From CAZABP01 sp964483245 (GTDB taxonomy: Bacteria > Planctomycetota > UBA1135 > UBA2386), in the NCBI GenBank assembly GCA_964483245.1, contig CAZABP010000029.1:1-57209 (forward strand): DNA of 57,209 nucleotides. The letters run 5' to 3'. The notes beneath the pieces were generated by a model that was not told the origin of the DNA, searched no databases, and saw only the letters and a program-made list of their open reading frames with translations. The position numbers and the translations under genes were made by a program. Shown here in pieces: positions 1 to 8,263 of this stretch; the first letter of the stretch is position 1, and each line of letters starts with the position of its first letter.

Positions 1-1
1 C

Positions 2-44
2 CTTGCCCTCGGCCGCGCTGGCTCGGCCTCGCCTGCGGAGCATT
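2..44. repeat. Left copy of 43-bp terminal inverted repeat
   Basis: Bases 2-44 match the reverse complement of 57167-57209 with one mismatch (position 38, G here versus A in the other copy read in the same sense). Both copies point inward and both lie just upstream of an inward-facing gene start: 58 bp before the methyltransferase here and 28 bp before the FHA-VWA gene at the other end. No transposase adjoins it. I saw no further copy inside the window by eye. It is most likely a dispersed genomic repeat at which the assembly ended. Confidence 0.85.
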
Positions 45-102
45 CAGGAAGCAACTTCCAGACAGTTCGTGCGGCACACGGAGCGCGACTTAGTCTGCGC
101 GC

Positions 103-1323
103 GTGCAGCTCGAACTCTTCGCGCGCGCGCCGCAGCCGGGCGATCTCGCCGCCGAGCTCGCGACGTTCACGCACCGCGGGCAGCCCACGCGGATCGAGGC
201 CACCGACGGGGTGCCGGTGTTCCGCAACGAGTTCTGGACCCGCCGCCAGCGCGCCGCGCAGTCGCTGCACGAGATCTCGTACCGCGCCTGCTTCAAACCG
301 GCGCTGCCGCGGTTCTTCGTCGAGCGGCTGACGCGGCCGGGGGCGCGCGTGCACGACCCGTTCATGGGGCGCGGCACGACGTTGCTCGAGGCGGCGCTGC
401 TCGATCGCGTCCCCAGCGGCGGCGACGTCAACCCGCTCGGGCGGATCCTGGTCGGCCCGCGGCTCCGCCCGCCGGTGCAGCAGGACGTCGCCGCGCGGCT
501 GGATGCAATCGACTTCGCGGTGCCGCAAGCGGCGCCGGACGAGCTGCTGGCGTTCTTCCACCCGCAGACTTTGCAGGAGATCGCGGCGCTGCGCGCACAC
601 CTGCTGCAGGCGGAGCCGGATCCGGTCGGCGACTGGATCCGGATGGTCGCGTTGAACCGGCTGACGGGACACTCGCCCGGCTTCTTCTCGGTCTACACGC
701 TGCCGCCGAACCAGGCGGTGTCGGTGCAGTCGCAACGCCGGATCAACGCGCGGCGCGCCCAGACACCGCCGCGCCGCGACGTGCGCGCGCTGATCCTGCG
801 CAAGAGCCAGGCGCTGCTGCGCGACGTCGATCCTGCGGGGCGCGCGCGGTTGCACGCGCTCGCGGCCCGGGCGCAGCTGTTGGTGGCACCGGCGGATGCC
901 GCGCCGCAGATCGAGAGCGCGTCGGTCGATCTCGTCGTGACGTCGCCACCGTTCCTCGATGTCGTCGACTACGCCGGCGACAACTGGCTGCGCTGCTGGT
1001 TCTGCGGCATCGACCCGGCTGACGTCGCGATCACGATGGCGCGCAAGGTCGACGACTGGCGTGCCGCGATGACGGCGGCGCTGCGCGAATCGGCGCGCAT
1101 GCTCCGGCCGGGCGGACACGTCGCCTTTGAGGTCGGCGAAGTGCGTGGCGGCGGACTGCCGCTCGAGCGCGAGGTGATCCCGGCCGCCCGCGCGGCCGGC
1201 CTGGCGCCGCTGCTCGTGTTGATCAACGAGCAGCCGTTCACCAAGACGGCGAACTGCTGGGGCGTCACGAACAACCGCGGTGGCACCAACAGCAACCGCG
1301 TCGTGCTGCTGCGGCGCGACTGA
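103..1323 (+). CDS. Site-specific DNA methyltransferase (adenine-N6 or cytosine-N4), orphan
   Basis: This 406-residue protein carries the two hallmark motifs of SAM-dependent amino-methyltransferases acting on DNA. The SAM-binding motif I, DPFMGRGTTLLEA, sits near residue 86, and the catalytic motif IV, TSPPF, near residue 285. About 190 residues lie between them, room for a target-recognition region, so the order I-TRD-IV resembles the alpha arrangement rather than the more usual beta order of TSPP enzymes. The start is GTG at 103. No restriction endonuclease or specificity subunit is visible, although the window ends only 100 bp upstream. A role in modification or regulation is inferred. 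The target base and sequence cannot be told from the protein. Confidence 0.8.
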   Translation: MQLELFARAPQPGDLAAELATFTHRGQPTRIEATDGVPVFRNEFWTRRQRAAQSLHEISYRACFKPALPRFFVERLTRPGARVHDPFMGRGTTLLEAALLDRVPSGGDVNPLGRILVGPRLRPPVQQDVAARLDAIDFAVPQAAPDELLAFFHPQTLQEIAALRAHLLQAEPDPVGDWIRMVALNRLTGHSPGFFSVYTLPPNQAVSVQSQRRINARRAQTPPRRDVRALILRKSQALLRDVDPAGRARLHALAARAQLLVAPADAAPQIESASVDLVVTSPPFLDVVDYAGDNWLRCWFCGIDPADVAITMARKVDDWRAAMTAALRESARMLRPGGHVAFEVGEVRGGGLPLEREVIPAARAAGLAPLLVLINEQPFTKTANCWGVTNNRGGTNSNRVVLLRRD

Positions 1324-1329
1324 ACGAGG

Positions 1330-2112
1330 TCAGTGCGCCGGGGTCTGCGTCCAGAACCCGACCACGCGGCGCCAACGCAGCTCCGGCGTCAGGTCGCAGT
1401 AGTTGACGCCGCGCGCGATGACGGCGCCCTCCTTGCGCACCTGCCATGGCCAGCAGGAATACGCGTGGAGCTGCTGCACCGGACCGGCGCGTTCCAACGC
1501 CGCGCCCGGCATCATCGCCAGCACACCGCCGATCCAGCCGTGCAGCTCGTGACGGCCCTGCAGCCGCGTGAACTGGTCACAGAACTCGCCATCCTCGGCG
1601 AAGCAGCGCGCGACATGCTCGGCGCGGCGCGCGCCGTCGGTCTCGTTCCACGCGGCGACCCAGTCGTCGGCGAGCCGCTCGAGGTGGCCGGCCGTGAGCT
1701 GGCTCCAGGCTGCAGACGACAGCCGGCCGAGCGCAGCACGCCAGCCACCACCGGCGCCGGCGCGGTCGCGCTCGGTCGGGAGTCCCTCGTGCAGGACCGT
1801 GACCTTGGTGCCGCCGGCGACTTCGGCGAACAGCACGGTCACCGTCGTCGATCCGGGCGGCAGCATGCCGGAACCGTCGGGGTGGCCGAACCGGAAGACG
1901 ACCTTGCGGTTGGGGACCCACTCGAGGATCGGCCCGCTCGCGGGCGGACCCATCGGGCTCTTCAGCACGACCTCGCCGCCGCGGCCGGGGCGGATCTGCG
2001 AGCCGTGCTCGAACCACAGCGCGAACCGCGCCGGGTCGGCGAAGAACGAGAACACGACGTCGACGGGCGCCTCGATGAACGTGCTGACTTCGATCGCGGG
2101 ATGGTCGGTCAT
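1330..2112 (-). CDS. SRPBCC (AHSA1-like) domain fused to NTF2/SnoaL-like domain
   Basis: The 260-residue protein starts with an AHSA1-type START-like fold: EVSTFIEAPVDVVFSFFADP opens it and the TVTVLFAEVAGGTKVTVLHEGL strands and final helix run to about residue 150. The C-terminal 100 residues (helix LADDWVAAWN, then strands ending in the VVGFW region) look like an NTF2/SnoaL cone fold. SRPBCC proteins bind hydrophobic ligands, but no ligand can be assigned. The start ATG at 2112 follows a clear AGGAGG ribosome site and overlaps the stop of the upstream arsR-type gene (ATGA), so the pair is translationally coupled. Regulator-SRPBCC pairs are common; the fused NTF2-like domain is less so. Confidence 0.78.
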   Translation of the reverse strand: MTDHPAIEVSTFIEAPVDVVFSFFADPARFALWFEHGSQIRPGRGGEVVLKSPMGPPASGPILEWVPNRKVVFRFGHPDGSGMLPPGSTTVTVLFAEVAGGTKVTVLHEGLPTERDRAGAGGGWRAALGRLSSAAWSQLTAGHLERLADDWVAAWNETDGARRAEHVARCFAEDGEFCDQFTRLQGRHELHGWIGGVLAMMPGAALERAGPVQQLHAYSCWPWQVRKEGAVIARGVNYCDLTPELRWRRVVGFWTQTPAH

Positions 2113-2429
2113 CCACTCCTCCTGCTGCGGCGCCGGACCTGTGCCTCGGCGTGGAACTTCAATGCGCGCAACTTCTCGCTCCACAGGGTCTCGAGCATCG
2201 AGCCGAGTGGACCGAGCTCCGGCCGCGCCGCGCGGTAGAGCCGCAGTCGGCCCTCCTTGCGCTGCGTCACGAGGCCGGCATCACGCAGCACGCGGAGATG
2301 CTGCGAGACGGCGCCGAACGTGACCGGGAACGCGGCTGCGATCTCGCCGGCGCGCAGCTCGCGCTCCCACACGAGCTGCAGGATCCGCTGGCGGGTTGGA
2401 TCGGCTAGGGCCTTCAGCGGTTCGGTCAC
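2109..2429 (-). CDS. ArsR-family winged-helix transcriptional regulator
   Basis: This is a compact 106-residue winged helix. LKALADPTRQRILQLV is the typical ArsR N-terminal helix, AGEIAAAFPVTFGAVSQHLRVL the helix-turn-helix and VTQRKEGRLRLYRA the wing. No cysteine metal site is present in the recognition helix, so metal sensing is unlikely. I chose GTG at 2429 as start because the family fold begins right there and the only upstream in-frame extension runs through the palindromic operator. The gene precedes and overlaps the SRPBCC gene, which it probably controls together with itself. Confidence 0.82.
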   Translation of the reverse strand: MTEPLKALADPTRQRILQLVWERELRAGEIAAAFPVTFGAVSQHLRVLRDAGLVTQRKEGRLRLYRAARPELGPLGSMLETLWSEKLRALKFHAEAQVRRRSRRSG

Positions 2430-2438
2430 GCGCGACGT

Positions 2439-2454
2439 TTTAGTGACGACTAAA
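2439..2454. promoter_or_regulatory. Palindromic operator upstream of the ArsR-type gene
   Basis: TTTAGTGACGACTAAA is a perfect 6-bp inverted repeat around a 4-bp centre, an AT-rich island in GC-rich surroundings. It lies 10 bp upstream of the proposed GTG start of the ArsR-family gene. Its position fits autorepression of the arsR-SRPBCC operon; binding is inferred. Confidence 0.6.
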
Positions 2455-2518
2455 GCATCTGGCAAGCACCGGCACCGGCGCCCGACAAGATCGCGGTGGG
2501 CCCGGGCACAATGCGCGC

Positions 2519-4276
2519 ATGCATCGATCCGCCTTGCTGTCGCTGCTCCTGCTCGCACCCGCACTTGCTGCGCAGACCGATCCGCCGGCCGCCAACGCGC
2601 CGGAAGTCCGCCTCGTGCGCCCGTCCGGGCTGTACGCCGACCTGCCGGAGATGGGGCTCAGCCTGACTTCGCTGCTCGCGGGCGGGGCGGCGCCGAAGTC
2701 GTTCTACGAGTTCCGCGACCGCGTCGCGGAGCTGGCCGAGGACGCGTCGACCAAGCAGGTGCTGCTCGACCTGACCGGGAGCCCACTGCTCGAGCTGCCG
2801 CACATCTCGGAGCTGGCGCGCACGATCGACCGGCTGCGCGGCGCCGGCAAACGGGTGGTCGCGTATCTGGAGAACGCCGGGCTCGCCGAGTACCAGCTCG
2901 CGAGCCGCTGCGACCGGATCCTGATGGCGGACATGGGGAGCCTCGATCTGCGCTCGCTGTCGCTGCAGTCGATGCACTTCAAGGACGCGCTCGACCTGCT
3001 CGGGGTGCACTTCGACGTCGTGCGTTGCGGGGACTTCAAGGGCGCGGTCGAGCCGTTCGTGCTGCCGCAGATGAGCACGCACCTGCGCCAGCACTACGAG
3101 GCGATGCTACGTTCGATGAACCGCGAGCTGGTCGAGCGCGTCGCGCAGGGGCGCAAGCTCGCGCCGGAGCGCGTGCGTGAGCTGCAGACGATCCGGCTGC
3201 TGCTGGCGCCGCAGGCGCTGGAGCTCGGGCTGGTCGATGCGCTGGTGCCGTGGGAGGGTGCCAGGCGGGCGCTGGCGCGCGACCAGCAGCGCGAGGAGCT
3301 GCCGATCGCCGAGCTCGAGGGGCGCAAGAGCAAGCGCTCGTTCAATCCGATGGCGCTGCTCGGCGAGCTGTTCGGCCCCAAGCGCGAAAAGGAGCTCGAG
3401 ACGGCCGGCCTCGCCGTGCTGCACCTGTCCGGGCAGATCGTCGACGGCGACAAGTCGGTCCCCGGCACGATGGTGTCGATGCCGGCCGTGCGCGCGATCG
3501 ATCAGCTGCGCACCGACGAGCAGGTCAAGGGCGTCGTCGTGCGGATCAACTCCCCAGGCGGTTCGGCGACGGCGAGCGAAGCGATCCTGATCGCGCTGCG
3601 CCGGCTCGCCAAGAGCAAACCGGTCGTAGTCTCGATGGGTGAGCTCGCCGCGTCCGGCGGCTACTGGATCACCTGCCTCGGACGCCCGATCCTCGCCGAG
3701 CCGGGCACCATCACCGGCTCGATCGGCGTGTTCGGCATGAAGCCGAGTCTCGGTGCGCTGCTGCGGCGCGTCGGCGTGCAGGTCACGACCGTCGCGCTCG
3801 ACGCCGGTGCTGGCTACGACGCGATCGACGAACCGTGGAGCGACGAGCACAAGCAGCGGATGCAGCAGCTCGTCGACGCGATCTACGACCGCTTCCTCGG
3901 CAACGTCGCCGCATCGCGCAAGCTCGACCGCGCCGCGGTGGAGAAGATCGCCGGCGGCCGCGTCTGGTCCGGCGCGCAAGCGGTGGACCTCGGGCTCGTG
4001 GATCGGATTGGTGGCCTCGACGACGCGCTGGCGGCCGTGGCGAAGGAGGCCGGTCTGGCCGAGGGATATGAGGTCGAGCATTTCCCGCGCCCGAAGTCGT
4101 TCTTCGAGACGTTCGCCGAGTCGATGACCGAGATCCGCGCCCTGCTGCCGGAGCGGATCGCCTGGCTCGCGCGCGGGCACGAGCTGCGGGCTGCCTTGCT
4201 GCTGCTGCGCGAGGGGCTCGCCGGCGGAACCCCGAAGGTCTGGGCCTTGCTCGGCGAGGATCTGCGGATCCGCTGA
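2519..4276 (+). CDS. sppA: Signal peptide peptidase SppA, 67K-type (S49) serine protease
   Basis: The 585-residue protein has a short signal peptide (MHRSALLSLLLLAPALAAQ) followed by two S49 domains, the long form of SppA. The general-base lysine is K174 in CGDFKGAVEPF of the first domain. The nucleophile is S379 in GELAASGGYW of the second. Their spacing, 205 residues, is close to the 200 of E. coli SppA. VVRINSPGGSATAS and TITGSIGVFG are further family signatures. SppA degrades cleaved signal peptides in the envelope; the N-terminal sequence suggests it is exported or anchored. ATG at 2519 begins the signal peptide directly. It is divergent from the ArsR-SRPBCC operon, whose operator lies 65-80 bp upstream. 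Confidence 0.9.
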   Translation: MHRSALLSLLLLAPALAAQTDPPAANAPEVRLVRPSGLYADLPEMGLSLTSLLAGGAAPKSFYEFRDRVAELAEDASTKQVLLDLTGSPLLELPHISELARTIDRLRGAGKRVVAYLENAGLAEYQLASRCDRILMADMGSLDLRSLSLQSMHFKDALDLLGVHFDVVRCGDFKGAVEPFVLPQMSTHLRQHYEAMLRSMNRELVERVAQGRKLAPERVRELQTIRLLLAPQALELGLVDALVPWEGARRALARDQQREELPIAELEGRKSKRSFNPMALLGELFGPKREKELETAGLAVLHLSGQIVDGDKSVPGTMVSMPAVRAIDQLRTDEQVKGVVVRINSPGGSATASEAILIALRRLAKSKPVVVSMGELAASGGYWITCLGRPILAEPGTITGSIGVFGMKPSLGALLRRVGVQVTTVALDAGAGYDAIDEPWSDEHKQRMQQLVDAIYDRFLGNVAASRKLDRAAVEKIAGGRVWSGAQAVDLGLVDRIGGLDDALAAVAKEAGLAEGYEVEHFPRPKSFFETFAESMTEIRALLPERIAWLARGHELRAALLLLREGLAGGTPKVWALLGEDLRIR

Positions 4277-4296
4277 TCCGCGGATCTGCTGATCCG
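4265..4296. repeat. Two tandem 16-bp repeats across the sppA stop codon
   Basis: CGGATCCGCTGATCCG (4265-4280) is followed at once by CGGATCTGCTGATCCG (4281-4296), one mismatch. Each unit is itself nearly palindromic. The stop codon TGA (4274-4276) lies inside the first unit. Confidence 0.8.
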
Positions 4297-4320
4297 AGGC
4301 GTTCGCCCCATACGCGCCAG

Positions 4321-4351
4321 AGACCGCTGCCTTGACTTCCGGCAGCGGTCT
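4321..4351 (+). terminator. Hairpin downstream of sppA, possible terminator
   Basis: AGACCGCTGCC (4321-4331) pairs perfectly with GGCAGCGGTCT (4341-4351) around a 9-nt loop. No T-run follows, so factor-independent termination is uncertain. The rest of the 271-bp gap to 4547 shows a second small GC-hairpin (about 4509-4529) just before the next ribosome site and no gene. Confidence 0.4.
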
Positions 4352-4547
4352 GGCTAAGGGCCGAACGGGAAGTGCAACGGACAGCCGCGCCCGTTCTCGA
4401 GGTCCGTACGCCGGACCGGGTCCTTCGCAGCGCCGTCGTGCCAACTCTCTCATTTGAAGGCACTTACGTCGACCTGAGCACAGCGGCCCGCAGGCAGCGA
4501 CCTGCGTCCGCCCCGCGGCCCGGGGGGCGCAGCCGAGGAATCGCGCA

Positions 4548-6683
4548 ATGAATCAGAACCAGAAATTCGCTCTCGGCGGGGGCGGCTATTGCATCTATGC
4601 GCCGACCCATCCGCGCTGGCAGCGCGCCCCCGGCTTCGCCGACGAGGTGTCGATCTTCAATGCGCGCCTGCAGCCGCTGTTCATGCTCGCGGTGCTGGAG
4701 AACCACATCCCGGTGCGGCTGACCTGCACCGCGACGAAGCTCGACGACGGCGCGGCGCTGCTCGACTTCACCGACGGGAAAGGGCTGAAGATCACCGAGC
4801 GGCGGCTGGTGACGACCGACGACCGGTTCGTCTCCGAGCTGTCGCTGCAGAACGACAGCAAGACCGACCGCGAGCTGGTCGTCGTGCTGTGGACCTGGAC
4901 CGATCCGACCGATGAGGCGCCGTTCCACGAAGGGGACGGCTTCCGCGTGCGGCGCCAACTGCAGACGCACGACTTTCCGCCGGTGCCGTGCGAGATCGTC
5001 TGGTCGAGCCCGGACTCGAAGGGCGCGCGCTGCCTGCTGGCGCAGTTCAGCGAAGGTGGCAGTGACCGGCCGGATTGGGAGGAGACGCCGTGGTACGACA
5101 TGGGCGCGTTCCCGACTCCGCGCGCGAAAGGCCAGGTGGTCAAGCCGAGCCCGATCCTGCCCGGTTCGCGGTGCTACCTCGGCCTGTTCCGGCCGGTGGC
5201 GCTGAAGAGCGGCGCGCGCGCCGAGCACCGGTTCGAGGCGAACGTGATCTTCAAGGCGAAGGGGATCAACTACCGCCCACGCCGCCCGGACCCCAAGGAC
5301 GAGAACGGCTACCGCGCGTTCCTCGAGCGCGTGCCGAAGTTCACCTGCGAGTGGAAGCCGCTGGAGCGCGTCGTGCGCCACCGGTTCGAGCTGCTGCACC
5401 TGCTGCGCGTGCCGAACGGGATCGGCCACATGAGCTCGCCCGCAGTGTGCGAAGGGACCGGGCTGTTCCACGAGCCGATCGCGTTCTCGGCGCCGGCGAT
5501 CATGCGCGAGGCGCGCTGGCTCAGCGATCCGTCACTCGGCCGGGGACTGCTGAAGGTCTTCTTCGACAACATCCGCCAGAGCGGCGCGGTCCCGGGTCGC
5601 GTGTATCTGACGGCGCTGAACAACAGCGACTTCTATCACGCCGATTGGGGCGGCGGTTTCGAGGCGCTGGATGCGATGCACCCCGACAAGGGGACCAAGC
5701 GCGCCGTGCTGATGGCGATGCAGCGCTACGTGAAGTGGCTCGGCAACAACCGCGATCCGGAAGGGAGCGGACTGACCGACATCGTCAATCACTTCGAAGC
5801 CGGGCAGGAGTTCTCGCGCCGCTACACGATCATCGACGAGAAGGCGGACCGCGCGACGGAGTTCGCCGAGCAGTTCCGTCTCAAGGGGATCGACGTCAGC
5901 GTGTTCCGTTACCGGCTCGTCCGCTACCTCGCCGAAGTCGCCGACGAGCTGCAGGAGAAGTCGATGGCGAACCGCTTCATCGCGGAGCGCGACGTGATCC
6001 GCGAGACGATCCGCAAGCGGATGTGGGACGACCGGATCGGGATGTTCTCCGACGTCGATCCGAACACGCGCAAGAAGACCGGCGTCAAGGCCGCGGTCGG
6101 GTTCTACCCGCTGGCCACCGACATCCCGACGCCGGCGATGGTCGAGGCGATGCTGACGACACTGGCCGACCGCAAGGAGTTCTGGTCGAAGTACCCGGTG
6201 CCGAGCCTCGCGATGAGCGATCCGTACTTCAACGCCGACGGCAACTGGAAGGGGACGCGCCGCATCTGTCCGTGGAACGGCCGCGTCTGGCCGATGGTCA
6301 ACTCACAGATCATGGAAGGGCTCGCCTACGTCGCCGAACGCGGCAACAAGAAGGCGCAGCGCCTCGCCGGCGAGCTGATGAAGCGCACCGTCGCGATGCT
6401 GTCGGGTGAGCTCGAGGGTCACGAGCAAGCATCGGCGTTCGAGCACTACCACCCGGTGACCGGGCTGCCGTCGCGCTACCGCGGCTACGACCGCTACCTG
6501 CACGCGTTCCTGCTCGACAACGTGTTCCGGATCGCCTGCGGCTTCGCGATCCGGTTCGGCGAGATCCAGGACGATCCGGTCACCGACGAGCTGCCGGACT
6601 TCAAGCTGCACGGGCTGCAGCTCGGCAACAAGCGCTACCAGGTCGAACGCCGCAACGGCAAGTTCAAGGTCAGCGCCGAGTGA
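4548..6683 (+). CDS. GH63/GH37-like (alpha/alpha)6-barrel glycoside hydrolase
   Basis: The 711-residue protein has an N-terminal beta-sandwich region (to about residue 270) and a C-terminal helical barrel typical of the mannosylglycerate hydrolase/GH63 superfamily. Recognisable barrel stretches are NHFEAGQEFSRRY near residue 421, PWNGRVWPMVNSQIMEGL near residue 576, and FEHYHPVTGLPSRY near 636. In many relatives the first stretch reads ESGMDNSPR with a catalytic Asp; here Glu421 occupies about that place. No signal peptide is seen, so it is probably cytoplasmic and acts on an alpha-glucoside or related compatible solute; the substrate is unknown. GAGGA precedes the ATG. Its stop overlaps the next start by four bases. 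Confidence 0.7.
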   Translation: MNQNQKFALGGGGYCIYAPTHPRWQRAPGFADEVSIFNARLQPLFMLAVLENHIPVRLTCTATKLDDGAALLDFTDGKGLKITERRLVTTDDRFVSELSLQNDSKTDRELVVVLWTWTDPTDEAPFHEGDGFRVRRQLQTHDFPPVPCEIVWSSPDSKGARCLLAQFSEGGSDRPDWEETPWYDMGAFPTPRAKGQVVKPSPILPGSRCYLGLFRPVALKSGARAEHRFEANVIFKAKGINYRPRRPDPKDENGYRAFLERVPKFTCEWKPLERVVRHRFELLHLLRVPNGIGHMSSPAVCEGTGLFHEPIAFSAPAIMREARWLSDPSLGRGLLKVFFDNIRQSGAVPGRVYLTALNNSDFYHADWGGGFEALDAMHPDKGTKRAVLMAMQRYVKWLGNNRDPEGSGLTDIVNHFEAGQEFSRRYTIIDEKADRATEFAEQFRLKGIDVSVFRYRLVRYLAEVADELQEKSMANRFIAERDVIRETIRKRMWDDRIGMFSDVDPNTRKKTGVKAAVGFYPLATDIPTPAMVEAMLTTLADRKEFWSKYPVPSLAMSDPYFNADGNWKGTRRICPWNGRVWPMVNSQIMEGLAYVAERGNKKAQRLAGELMKRTVAMLSGELEGHEQASAFEHYHPVTGLPSRYRGYDRYLHAFLLDNVFRIACGFAIRFGEIQDDPVTDELPDFKLHGLQLGNKRYQVERRNGKFKVSAE

Positions 6684-7633
6684 TCGTGCCGGCGATCGGC
6701 GACGTGCGCGCGGCTGCGGCGCGACTCGCCGGCCGCGTGCGCCGGACGCCGGTGTTGGGCTCGCAGCGGCTCGACCGCGCGCTCGGCGTCACGTTGCTCG
6801 CCAAGTGTGAGAACCTGCAGGAGGTTGGCGCCTTCAAGGCGCGCGGCGCGTTGAACGCCGTGCTCGCGCTGGAGGATGCGCGCGCGGCGCGTGGCGTGTT
6901 GACGCACAGCTCCGGCAACCACGGCGCGGCGCTCGCCTGGGCGGCGGCGCAACGCGGGATCCGCTGCACGGTCGTGGCCCCGGACGATGCTCCGCCGATC
7001 AAGCTGGCGTCGATGCGCGCCTATGGCGCCGAGCTCGTGCTCTGTCCGCGCACGCAGCGGGATGTCGTGGCGGCCGAGCTGCAGCGGCAGACCGGGGCGG
7101 TGCTCGTGCATCCGTACGAGGATCCCGCCGTGATCGCCGGGCAGGGGACCGCGGTGTTGGAGCTGCTGGAGCAGGCGCCGGAGCTGGAGTTCCTGGTCGT
7201 GCCGGTCGGCGGCGGCGGGCTCGCGGCCGGGGCGGCGATCGTGCTCGCAGCGCAGGCGCCGCAGGTGCAGCTGCTGCTCGCCGAGCCGGCCGCGGCCGAC
7301 GACGCTGCAAGGTCGTTGCAGAGCGGAGTCCGCCAGCCTGCGGTCACGCCTCCCCGTTCGGTGTGCGACGGGCTGCTGACGCAGCTCGGCGCGCCGAACT
7401 TCGAGCTGCTGCGCACGCATCGTGCCGAAGTGGTGACGGTCACCGATCAGGAGGCGTTGGCGGGTGCCGCGATGGCGGTCGCCTGGTTGCGCGTCGTCGT
7501 CGAGCCGTCGAGCGGCACCGTCATCGCCGCGGTGCGCGCGGCGCGCGAGCGGCTGGCGGGACGCCGGGTCGGTGTCGTGCTGACCGGCGGGAACACCGAT
7601 CTGCGCTGGTACGCGCCGCCGGCGGAGAGTTAG
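6680..7633 (+). CDS. PLP-dependent threonine/serine dehydratase family protein
   Basis: This 317-residue fold-type II PLP enzyme has the Schiff-base lysine K53 in GAFKARGA, the substrate/cofactor loop SSGNHGAALAWAA, the phosphate-binding glycine loop GGGGLAAGAA and a C-terminal LTGGNTD. The length and lack of a C-terminal ACT domain match catabolic threonine dehydratase, serine racemase or threo-hydroxyaspartate dehydratase; these cannot be separated by eye. The GTG start at 6680 overlaps the preceding stop (GTGA), so it is translated with the glycosidase although no pathway joins them. It ends 12 bp from the convergent lipoprotein gene. Confidence 0.85.
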   Translation: MIVPAIGDVRAAAARLAGRVRRTPVLGSQRLDRALGVTLLAKCENLQEVGAFKARGALNAVLALEDARAARGVLTHSSGNHGAALAWAAAQRGIRCTVVAPDDAPPIKLASMRAYGAELVLCPRTQRDVVAAELQRQTGAVLVHPYEDPAVIAGQGTAVLELLEQAPELEFLVVPVGGGGLAAGAAIVLAAQAPQVQLLLAEPAAADDAARSLQSGVRQPAVTPPRSVCDGLLTQLGAPNFELLRTHRAEVVTVTDQEALAGAAMAVAWLRVVVEPSSGTVIAAVRAARERLAGRRVGVVLTGGNTDLRWYAPPAES

Positions 7634-7645
7634 TCCGCGCAGCGC

Positions 7646-8206
7646 TCAGCGCCGGCCGCCGCTCGCGAGCAGCGGGCCGATCGCTGCGGCCGCGGCGAAC
7701 AGCAGCAGCGCGGCGTCGCCGGGTGCGCGTTCCGGCGCGGGAGACGGAGTCTCGGGCGTGCGCGGCGCCGCCGCCTGCACCGTCGGGATCGCGGGCACCG
7801 GCGCTGCCGCGCGCGTCGCGGTCTCCTCGACCGGCGTGGGCGCGCAGTCGATCAGGCAGTCGCTCTCGACCGGACACAGCTCCAGCTCTGGCGTCGAGGC
7901 GGATGCAGTGCAGACCGGCGCCGTGGCGAGTGGATCCGCCGCAGCTTCGGGTTGCCACGCTTCGGTTGTGGATGCTGGCGCCGTTTCGTCGCCCGTGACC
8001 GGCGTCGTTTCGATCGACGCTGGCTGCGCCGGCGTCGTCACCGCGGTGTCGGTGACGCTCTCGGGCCAGGTCTCGCTCGCACGCGCGGGCGTGAGCGGCG
8101 TGATGACCCCCGAGGGCCGTGGGCCGATGCCCGGCGTCTGGCAGGCGGTGAGACCGAGCAGCAGCCCGGCAGCGAACAGGTGGAAGGTCCCCTTCGGCGT
8201 CCCCAT
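7646..8206 (-). CDS. Proline/threonine-rich lipoprotein with C-terminal hydrophobic tail
   Basis: The product (186 residues from ATG 8206; an upstream in-frame ATG at 8221 is possible) begins with a lipoprotein signal ending in LGLTAC, lipid attachment at Cys22. The middle is a low-complexity Pro/Thr/Ala linker with four cysteines around CPVESDCLIDC. The C-terminus is a second hydrophobic stretch, AALLLFAAAAAIGPLLA, followed by GGRR. A lipobox at one end and a transmembrane tail with basic residues at the other is unusual and recalls a sorting signal. No function is recognised. Confidence 0.6.
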   Translation of the reverse strand: MGTPKGTFHLFAAGLLLGLTACQTPGIGPRPSGVITPLTPARASETWPESVTDTAVTTPAQPASIETTPVTGDETAPASTTEAWQPEAAADPLATAPVCTASASTPELELCPVESDCLIDCAPTPVEETATRAAAPVPAIPTVQAAAPRTPETPSPAPERAPGDAALLLFAAAAAIGPLLASGGRR

Positions 8207-8263
8207 GAGCAAGGCTAGCACAGGGTTGCGCGCGCGGCGGCCTCAGCGCCGAACCGCCGTTGC

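Noticed and set aside
3..1022. Long plus-strand open frame starting in the left terminal repeat
   Set aside because: It is a +1-type shadow of the methyltransferase frame; the product is Arg/Ala-rich with no motifs.
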